From NCBI GenBank assembly GCA_014621425.1, contig JAANBB010000166.1, positions 1-64,000 of the forward strand: DNA of 64,000 nt, read 5' to 3'. Every line of letters begins with the position of its first letter. The stretch's first letter is position 1. Below, in pieces: positions 57,197 to 64,000 of the stretch. Origin of the DNA: Cylindrodendrum hubeiense (taxonomy: Eukaryota; Ascomycota; Sordariomycetes; Hypocreales; Nectriaceae). The translations under genes were made by a program, and so were the position numbers. Below the pieces are notes generated by a model that had not been told where the DNA came from, searched no databases, and saw only the letters and a program-made list of their open reading frames with translations.

Positions 57197-58743
57197 GGCA
57201 GCGGCTGATCATGGTACGCAGCCAGCCCGAGCGGTCGAGGTCGACGGTGAGGGCGGCGTGCGGCGTGGAAAACGTGGGACGTGGATGCGGACGTGGACGT
57301 GGGATGTGGACGTATGTGGACGGACGTATGTAGACGTGGACGTGGACGTCGGCGTGGCAGGGCGGCGGCTCACGACCTACCGAGTTAACGGGATGATATC
57401 GGCGCGGCGGAGACCATTGAGGCAGCGTGCTTGAGGTGGAAGGTGCGGACAAACGCTGCAGCGGTAGCGGGCCAAGATGGAAAGATGGGATGAAGTCGGC
57501 CGTGGGCGTCGGTCGTTCGAAGCTGGTCGTCGTCTGGGATCGATCTGGCCGTGATGCAGCAGCAGCGCAGTGCAGTGCCAAAGTCCCAGAAGACCCAGCT
57601 TTGCCCACCGGCTGGCCAGGGGCTGACGGGGCTGGCTGGGTCCTGGCTGGGTCCTGGCTATGCCACATTGGCGCCTCAATTGGCCCAACGCCTGTCATAC
57701 AGTGCCGACCCACCGGATCCCATGTGGCTGGGGGTACCTTCGGAGGCACGGGAAAAGCCTGGTGCCCGCTAGTTCACATGTGGCTGGCGTACAGTGCATG
57801 ATTGTTGATGATTCCCGGGCCTGCGGGGCCTTGTTTCCTCCCTTTTGGCCTCTTCCCTTTCCCCTCGACTACTTTTAGGTGCCCGGTGCGGCGGTGCCCC
57901 CCCGTTCGCTCCGTACCCTCCGTCCCCTCCGTGTCCACCGCTAAGGTAGGTCCTCAACAGTTAGTGCGTAGGGAGTAGTAATGTCGTGGTAGGGCCTGGT
58001 CCCAGCGGGCGCGCCCCCCTACAGGGCTACTGGAGAACTCCCACTGGCCCCTCTGAGTGGTGGTGTGGTGGGAAGAGGTAAGCCCAGCCCAGCCCAGCCC
58101 CACCTCGCCCGTCCATGCTCATGCTGGATGCCAGCTGGATGCCAGCTGCCTGCGCGCCCTGCATCCTTCCTCCCTCCACTCGCAAAATGCACTGGCACCT
58201 CCCATCCCGGGTAGGCTCTCTAACAGGACTGGTGACTGGCTCTCGGGAGCTCGGGGAAAATTGCAACTTGTAGTCCGCAGTTTGGGAGGCCTTGCTACGT
58301 ACAGAGGGGCGGGCGCGCCACTCAGGGCTCTCCCAGGAGTGCGTGTCGTCGTCGTCGTCGTAGTCAGCGGCACCGAGTACCTACTAATTAGTCGGTTCTT
58401 ACTATACCTAGGTACCTGCCTGCACTGTGCGCGCGCACTGGCTCGTCCACTGGCACACCCAGGCAGCAAGTAAAGCGCCTGCGCAAGCCGCCTTGCCCTC
58501 TAAGACGAGCCAGTTGCAGCGCTCGCATTCGCTATCCATCGTGCTTCAATCATCATCCTCTCGGAACCTGGCCATCCTTCGCAGAAAGCATCGTCACTCT
58601 CTGGCTTTCCCCTGCCCAGGGTAGGGTGTCTATTACTCCACTCTCCAGCTCACCATCTCAATCTTCAGTGTATCTCCATCGCTCGCCATTACCCTCCTGT
58701 GTCCATTCCCGCGATCCCGCTCGCCACTGCTTGGTGCGCCGAG
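57197..58743. other. Divergent intergenic, Sec7 gene / Ecm14-like
   Basis: About 1.55 kb hold both promoters. A degenerate (ACGTGG)-type repeat is at 57273-57357 in the likely 5' leader of the Sec7 gene, and a (GTC)5 tract near 58346-58362. ORFs here are GC-rich artefacts. Confidence 0.45.
57273..57357. repeat. Degenerate ACGTGG/GTGGAC hexamer repeat
   Basis: About ten imperfect copies of the hexamer occur 75-160 bp upstream of the Sec7-gene start codon. Confidence 0.7.
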
Positions 58744-60402
58744 ATGAAGTTATCTGTCGCTCGCATTGCGGCCTCGTCGCTGCTGCTGCTCCATGCTGTC
58801 GACGCTGCCAACATTGACGCTCAGCGAGCCATCGCCAACAACCGATTCAATCCTACCTCTACCGACACCAACAATGCCCGCCTCTTCCCCTTCCTAACCA
58901 AACTCCGCGACAGCGCTATCGAGTTCGTCTTTGGACGCCATCCCACCAAGGAAGCAGCTCAGCCGCCCGTCCTCAACCAGCTCCGCGCCCAGTATGCAAA
59001 CCAGCTCGTTCTGCGTTTCAACGTCTCCACCGCCGACGAAGAGGGTGCCCTTGCTGACGCCATCGCTCGCCTGTTCCTCGATGTCTGGGCCTTCACTGAT
59101 GAATTTGTCGATATTCGCCTGCACTCCGACGAGGTTGCGCCTCTTCTGAGCCTCCTCCCCAGATCCTTTCGCTTCGCCCAGTCGACTCTGATCCCCGATT
59201 TGGCTGCTGCAGTTTACCAGTCCCTCCCAGCCGATAACGATCCTCATCGCCCCGATCCCCAGAATGGTGCCCCGGTGCCTCTCATCTCGCCCCCCTCAGC
59301 AGGCGACAACCTCTTCTTCCAGGACTATCAGCCTCTCCCCGTCATCATCCGTTGGATGCGTCTCTTGGAGGCCATGTTTCCTACATATGTCGACTACATC
59401 ACCATCGGAAAGTCCTACGAGGGACGCGATATCCCAGCCCTCCGTGTTGGTGTTCCCGTTGTCGACTCTATGGCTCCCCCGCGCAAGACGATTGTTTTCA
59501 TGGGTGGCTCTCATGCTAGGGAATGGATCTCGACGAGCACCGTCAACTATCTGGCATGGTCCTTCATCACATCTTTTGGCAAGGAACGGATGATTACGAA
59601 GCTCCTCGATGAGTTCGATATTATCTTCATCCCCGTCGCGAACCCCGATGGTTTCGAGTACACCTGGCACATCGATCGTCTGTGGCGCAAGACTCGACAA
59701 CAGACGAATCTCCAATTCTGTCGCGGTCTAGATCTAGACCGTGCCTTCGGGTTCGAGTGGGATGGCTCTCGGGTTCAGCGCGATCCTTGCTCTGAGAGTT
59801 ATGGCGGCGAAAAACCGTTCCAGGCCATTGAGGCTGTACAAATCGCAGATTGGGCACGCAACCAGACGTGGAACAATGTTCGCTTCGTTGGATTGGTGGA
59901 CCTCCACTCGTACTCGCAGCAAATCCTGTTCCCTTACTCGTACACATGCTCAGTGGACCCGCCCAATCTGGAGAATCTGGAGGAGCTCGCTGCCGGCATC
60001 GCCAAGTCCATCAGGCTCTCAAACGGAGAGTCGTATACGGTTACGTCTGCGTGCGAAGGCGCAGTATCGGCGCGAGAGTTAGGCGGCGAGCGATTCTGGT
60101 CTCGCGTCGAATCCGGCGGGGGGTCGGCGGTCGACTGGTTCTATCACGAAATGCGGGCCCATTTCAGTTACCAAATCAAGCTCCGGGATACAGGCAGCTA
60201 CGGCTTCTTGCTACCTAAGGAACACATCATTCCGACGGGCGAGGAGATTTTTAATGCCATGAAGTACTATGGCGACTACCTCCTGGGCAACAATGGCATC
60301 GAGGAGTACCCGGAAAAGGATCAAGATGATGTCCACACTTCCGACGAGGATGACGAAGTGCCACTCATGCAGGAGTTGAGGAGGAGGAAGCTTCGCCGGT
60401 GA
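58744..60402 (+). CDS. ECM14: Ecm14-like inactive metallocarboxypeptidase (M14)
   Basis: Single exon, 552 aa from the Met at 58744. An upstream in-frame Met at 58699 would hide the signal peptide MKLSVARIAASSLLLLHAVDA. A propeptide (about 30-200) precedes the M14 fold. The zinc ligands are present: H257 and E260 in HAREW, and H388 in LVDLHSYSQ. However, the catalytic Glu before LRDTGSYGFLLP, normally ELRDTG, is Lys (K479, QIKLRDTG). This replacement is characteristic of the fungal Ecm14 group, regarded as a pseudoenzyme of the secretory pathway or cell wall. The acidic tail ends LMQELRRRKLRR. Confidence 0.94.
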   Translation: MKLSVARIAASSLLLLHAVDAANIDAQRAIANNRFNPTSTDTNNARLFPFLTKLRDSAIEFVFGRHPTKEAAQPPVLNQLRAQYANQLVLRFNVSTADEEGALADAIARLFLDVWAFTDEFVDIRLHSDEVAPLLSLLPRSFRFAQSTLIPDLAAAVYQSLPADNDPHRPDPQNGAPVPLISPPSAGDNLFFQDYQPLPVIIRWMRLLEAMFPTYVDYITIGKSYEGRDIPALRVGVPVVDSMAPPRKTIVFMGGSHAREWISTSTVNYLAWSFITSFGKERMITKLLDEFDIIFIPVANPDGFEYTWHIDRLWRKTRQQTNLQFCRGLDLDRAFGFEWDGSRVQRDPCSESYGGEKPFQAIEAVQIADWARNQTWNNVRFVGLVDLHSYSQQILFPYSYTCSVDPPNLENLEELAAGIAKSIRLSNGESYTVTSACEGAVSARELGGERFWSRVESGGGSAVDWFYHEMRAHFSYQIKLRDTGSYGFLLPKEHIIPTGEEIFNAMKYYGDYLLGNNGIEEYPEKDQDDVHTSDEDDEVPLMQELRRRKLRR

Positions 60403-60677
60403 AATTGAAAGCAAACATGACGCCAAATGCGCGTTTGGATGGACAAGGCAGCACATGAAAGGAGATACGAACATGCGGCATGAATCATCTTCTCTTTTCT
60501 CATTTAAATTTACTTTACAGAAGGCCAAAAGGAATTCTGGCGTCGAAGGGTCTAGGAGCATATATGGATTGGAAAAGGCGCAGGACTCAATGGTGGCCTA
60601 GTCTGTTTTGGATGGAACAATATATTATATTACACTCCCAGCAGTCATTGCATAGGAATCTTCTTGACGGCAAATTT
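60403..60677. other. Convergent 3' gap, Ecm14-like / MAPEG gene
   Basis: 275 bp of AT-rich 3' UTR. No other feature is seen. Confidence 0.5.
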
Positions 60678-61331
60678 CTATTGCTCTCCCAGGACAAACA
60701 TGACGGACACGTAGCCGGCCATGAACTTCAGGGTGGTGTCGAAAAGGAATGACCCGATGGAACCGCTGAGCACACGAGTCAGTGTGAGATCATACGAAGG
60801 TTGGGGTAGAGGGTATACGAACAGCATGCGTCCCTTGGGGCCGTGACCGGTGTAGCCAAAGGCATAGACGATTCGGGAGATAGCCCAGCCAGCGCCAAGG
60901 GCGGCAGCGACAACGGGGTAGCGCAGACCGGAGATCAGGAGGGCGCCGAGGAGCGAAGTCTGGTTCTCAGTGAAGTTGGAGTGGGCACGCTGGGCTACGC
61001 GGGACAGTTAGTGGGTGACAATGGGGCAGCTGGATTGGGAGCGAGGCGTGAGCATACCGCAGTTGAACTGGTAGGCCTTGGGATCCTTCTCGGCCAACTC
61101 GTTGCTGGCGTAGGCAATGGGGTATTTGAGGCCGCTGGTCTTGCGGTACTTGCTAGTGAGTTGGACGTGGAGGCTGTTGATGAAGAAGGTGGAGGTGGCG
61201 GCCAAGAGGACGAGGCTGGATTCTCTGCGTCAGCTGGGGGTTCTTGTCCGTGTTGTGTCCTTGGGGGCGGGATGTCAGCGCCTGGTGATAACGTACCTGT
61301 ACTGGTCGGGGAGCTCGAGAGTGAAAGGCAT
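60678..61331 (-). CDS. MAPEG family membrane protein (microsomal GST-3-like)
   Basis: Four exons, 61331-61297, 61215-61058, 60994-60823 and 60765-60678, give 150 aa; no single open frame covers it. The start is MPFTLELPDQYSLVLLAATS. It has four hydrophobic segments, and the MAPEG hallmarks FNCAQRAHSNFTENQTSLL and GLRYPVVAAALGAGWAISRIVYAFGY are intact. The family includes microsomal glutathione S-transferase 3 and leukotriene C4 synthase, trimeric ER membrane enzymes that use glutathione. The fungal substrate is not known. The last intron uses donor GTTCGT; the alternative GTATAC donor 3 bp downstream would break the frame. A TTGGTTGT repeat sits 10 bp upstream of the ATG. Confidence 0.88.
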
Positions 61332-61340
61332 CTTGGGCGG

Positions 61341-61368
61341 TTGGTTGTTTGGTTGTTTGGTTGTTTGG
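61341..61368. repeat. (TTGGTTGT)3.5 repeat in MAPEG 5' leader
   Basis: Three full copies plus a partial. On the gene's strand this is a CCAAACAA-rich leader directly upstream of the start codon. Confidence 0.9.
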
Positions 61369-62602
61369 GCAAGGTAATTAACACGTGGTCTGTTGCGAGA
61401 GTCGGGAGAGATGGAAGCCGGGATGGAGGCACTGCGTTAGAGATGTAAGAGAGCCACAGGCAAGATGGCAGTGTTGAGCGGTTGGTGGAATCAATTGGGT
61501 CGATGGAAGGGGCAGACAATGAGTTGGGCCTCCGGTTTATTAATACTTGCGACCTGGGACGTTTTGTTGTGTCTCGTTGCGCCTCGTTGCGCCTCGTTGC
61601 GCTCCCCTCCACGATGGAACCACCCCCGGAGCTCCACTCCGTACTGCAGGACAAGTCCAGACCCCTGGAATGCCGCAAGGTAGGAAGGCTAGTGCGCTTT
61701 GCAGGTAATTAGCGGGCAGCGAACTTGTGCCTTTTCCAGGTCCCCTTGTTGGTCGGGGCGCGTGGTGGACTGCTTCTGGAATTTGCTCTCGCAGAGACAC
61801 GGCTTTGGTGTGTGTGCATGGCAGGATGCGAAGACGCCGAGTTCCGCCCACCCCTGTATCGACGGCCCGGCGAGGGGTCGCTTGATAGCACCGACGAAGC
61901 GACACGCAGCATGGCAAACAGGAGACGAGGACCCGTGGGTTTCCAACCGAGACACGCACACAACACACCTGCAAATCGAATCGGCAGCCTATGGCACGCG
62001 TATTCTCCGTCGACAGAATGCGCCATGGTCCGCCCACCGCAAACTAAAAGCCTGTCTTGCAAGGCCGTGCGCCACGGCGATCCGGCACCAAGATGCGCCG
62101 ACGGACCAACCATCCACTCCGGAGGCTTTTGAATGGCGCTCCAATGCCGTCTCTGATGCAGCCTCAAACCCTCCGAGCTACCAATGCATCTGGTTCCTGG
62201 ATCCGCTGCTCGAAACGGGACCGATGAGCCGTCGTTGGTTGCTGACTCGGTGGCCAGCGAAATACCCAACCATACTACGTACGTACTACGTCGTGGTATT
62301 TACATACTTGTAGTAGGCCTCCGAACCCCCACCCCCCTGTGCCGCTAGTCAGTCCCCTGCACGCTGCTGCAGTACTGTAGCTGTACCCAAACTCCGCAAC
62401 TCCAGCTCTGAAATTCCGCAACCTGCTAACTGCCGATCATCAGATCGACTGCACACATTTCGAAACGTGGGATGAGGCTGGCAATTGCATGCGTACCACG
62501 ATACACACCACCACGGGATGTCGGCCCCTAGCGTCACATCCTCTCCTGAGCCCTCCTGAGCCCCCCTGAGTCCTCCTTGAATCCCGGGCCCTCGCCGACC
62601 AG
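61369..62602. other. Intergenic between MAPEG and Pol4-like genes
   Basis: About 1.2 kb containing the MAPEG promoter and the 3' flank of the polymerase gene. Open frames of about 165-205 codons overlap on three frames of 61540-62313, but none has a domain or conserved composition. A (GTTGCGCCTC)3 repeat is at about 61575-61603. Confidence 0.45.
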
Positions 62603-64000
62603 CTATCCCGTACACCTCTCCTCGGGCCGTCGCCATGCCAGACCGAGGCCCTCAAATACCCTCCGTTCCGCAGTCTCCATATCGGGCGCCTCATTACCGG
62701 TGGAGCTGCCCTCCAGATCCACCCACGCCCCGTCCGTTCTGCTCCGGATCCCGCTGCTGTCAAACTTCCACCCCTTCTCCTTCTTGCAGTACCGCCGGAG
62801 ATCCCTCTCGAACGTTGTGCCGCCGCTCCACCCCAGCACCGCACACCCCACCGTCTTCCACGGGCTCACAATGATGTCTACCCGCCGGTGCGGTGCATCT
62901 TTCTGCCTCGGGTCCTGCCACACCACCATTGCTTTGTCAAGCGTGTCAAACCCCGATCCCCGGCCCGTCTGATCTCTCCAGGGTAGCGGCGCCTGTCCGC
63001 GTTCACTGTTTCTGGTCGTTAGGGTGAGCGTGTGAGTGATGAGATGGGCCTTCTCGAGACTCATCACTATGTCCCGAATTGTCTTAACCGTCATGTCATC
63101 GTTTCGGTGGCTCAGAAGGACGTCTACGTCACCGCACTCCTTCTTCCCCCGTCTGAATCCCCCCACGATAACCATTTCAAACCCGGCATCGATCTGGCGT
63201 GCGTGGTCCAGAACAGTGGCCCCGATGGCCTCAGCCTCGTCTCGGGGGATCTTGAGCTTAAGCTCATCATAGTACTTGACGCCGATCTGCTGTGAGCGAC
63301 TAAGAGAGCTCCATCCATACTCGACGAGGTCATCCAGATCCCGCCACCCTGCAAGCCACCATTAGTTCACTGCTGCAAGCTCCAAGCACCCCGGTAGCGG
63401 ACGGATACCAACCTTTCTGGTAGAGCTCCCGTGCCGTAATGTCCCCCACGCCCCAGACATCGTAGAATAATTTGAGTACCGAGATCATGGCGTCAGATTC
63501 CGCCTTCTCAGCCTCGCTAATGTGTCCCTTCTCCTTCCATTGTTGATATAGCTCGGCGATCTTAGCACCGCATCCCGGCAGCCGCGAGATTTCTTCAAGC
63601 ACATCAGTATCACGACCCACACAGGAGCTAGGAATCCTCTCACCTTCTGAAGTCTTCAACGGAAATGGGTAGGCAGCTACAGTAGCAATTGAGGTGGAGT
63701 AGGCTCTTACACCGACCTGATCACCACGCAGCAGGCGAATTGTCCGAACTTGCTTCAATACGCGGACAAAATCGTCGTTGGGCGGGTTGACGGGTGTGGG
63801 CCGCTGACATGAATATGTCGTCTTCAAAAAGTCCGGGACTGGAGGAAGGGCAATTTCGTGCTCTGATGTGGTTTGGCGGGCGAGGCTGGGTGGCTGCTGT
63901 GAAGGTGACGCCATCGAAGGGGTATCTAAACGTGATGTATGCCGCATCCTAGATGGAGAGGATGACATAGCCGGCTGGTCGAGTTGGTCCCTGGCGGCTC
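62603..64000 (-). CDS. POL4: Family X DNA polymerase (Pol4/lambda-like), N-terminus beyond window
   Basis: Exons visible are 64000-63413 (continuing upstream past the edge) and 63348-62603, with a 64-bp intron (GTTGGT...TTGCAG). At least 443 aa are present. The 8-kDa lyase region has helix-hairpin-helix LPGCGAKIAELYQQW; a second hairpin, VWGVGDITARELYQKG, precedes the intron. The palm contains GGFRRGKKECGDVDVLL with the catalytic Asp pair, and the third Asp is in RRVDIIVSP. The thumb ends ERRVFEGLGLAW. A BRCT domain would be expected upstream but lies outside. Pol4-type enzymes fill gaps in end joining and base excision repair. The frame is open to the edge, so Met at 63968 is not necessarily the start. 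Confidence 0.94.

Noticed and set aside
61540..62313. Three overlapping frames of about 165-205 codons on both strands, one starting with ATG at 61699.
   Set aside because: All arise from GC-rich sequence. None has domain features, credible codon balance or a splice model, and they exclude one another.

Overview
The window is nuclear DNA of a filamentous ascomycete, most likely a Sordariomycete and probably Hypocreales. The evidence is single-copy genes broken by short introns (about 48-100 bp, GT...AG, many with a CTAAC/CTGAC-like branch site), fungal-type orthologues throughout (Ecm14, Tlg2, Rtt103, Srp72, Hrd1, Mdl1), fairly GC-rich coding sequence, and GC-rich intergenic DNA full of short tandem repeats. 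The order-level placement is an inference from style, not from a search. No tRNA, rRNA, CRISPR or intact transposon was recognised. I could support 21 protein-coding genes and one pseudogene, and worked out exon structures by hand from reading frame, splice consensus and protein conservation.

Layout, left to right (strand in brackets). 0.9-5.2 kb: AhpD/carboxymuconolactone-decarboxylase-fold protein (-) and HRD1 ERAD ubiquitin ligase (+), divergent. 6.3-9.1 kb: glycogenin with a histidine-rich tail (-). 9.1-12.1 kb: gene-free. 12.1-13.8 kb: Mn-type cation diffusion facilitator (-). 14.9-15.9 kb: monoacylglycerol-lipase-like hydrolase (-). 16.8-19.3 kb: mitochondrial half ABC transporter (-). 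19.9-21.3 kb: Rtt103-like CID protein (-). 22.0-22.8 kb: clathrin light chain (+). 23.1-23.6 kb: COX7-like subunit (-), divergent from a mitochondrial PPR-type protein (+, 23.9-26.6 kb). 26.9-28.1 kb: t-SNARE Tlg2 (-). 29.0-30.1 kb: calmodulin (+). 31.5-33.4 kb: GH47 alpha-mannosidase (+). 34.0-36.8 kb: AP-1 gamma-adaptin (+). 37.2-38.3 kb: OXNAD1-like oxidoreductase (+). 38.6-39.9 kb: NCBP3/DUF2414-like RNA protein (-). 40.6-43.6 kb: decayed NACHT/NLR-type gene (-). 45.2-46.6 kb: Cys/His-rich coiled-coil protein of unknown function (-). 46.6-49.2 kb: repeat-rich gene desert. 49.2-50.1 kb: Ser/Arg-rich unknown protein (+). 50.5-52.5 kb: SRP72 (+). 53.0-57.2 kb: Sec7-PH Arf-GEF (-). 58.7-60.4 kb: Ecm14-like pseudo-carboxypeptidase (+). 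60.7-61.3 kb: MAPEG protein (-). 62.6 kb to the right edge: Pol4/lambda-type family X DNA polymerase (-, truncated by the window).

Most of the window is conserved housekeeping sequence, and the secretory/endosomal pathway is well represented (Hrd1, GH47, SRP72, clathrin light chain, AP-1 gamma, Tlg2, Sec7 Arf-GEF). The one accessory-looking island is 40.3-46.6 kb. There an NLR-type immune receptor gene keeps recognisable Walker A and Walker B motifs but carries at least five in-frame stop codons, all explicable by C-to-T/G-to-A transitions. This resembles repeat-induced point mutation (RIP) or simple pseudogenisation, and the gene sits next to an uncharacterised protein with a putative zinc-binding Cys/His module.
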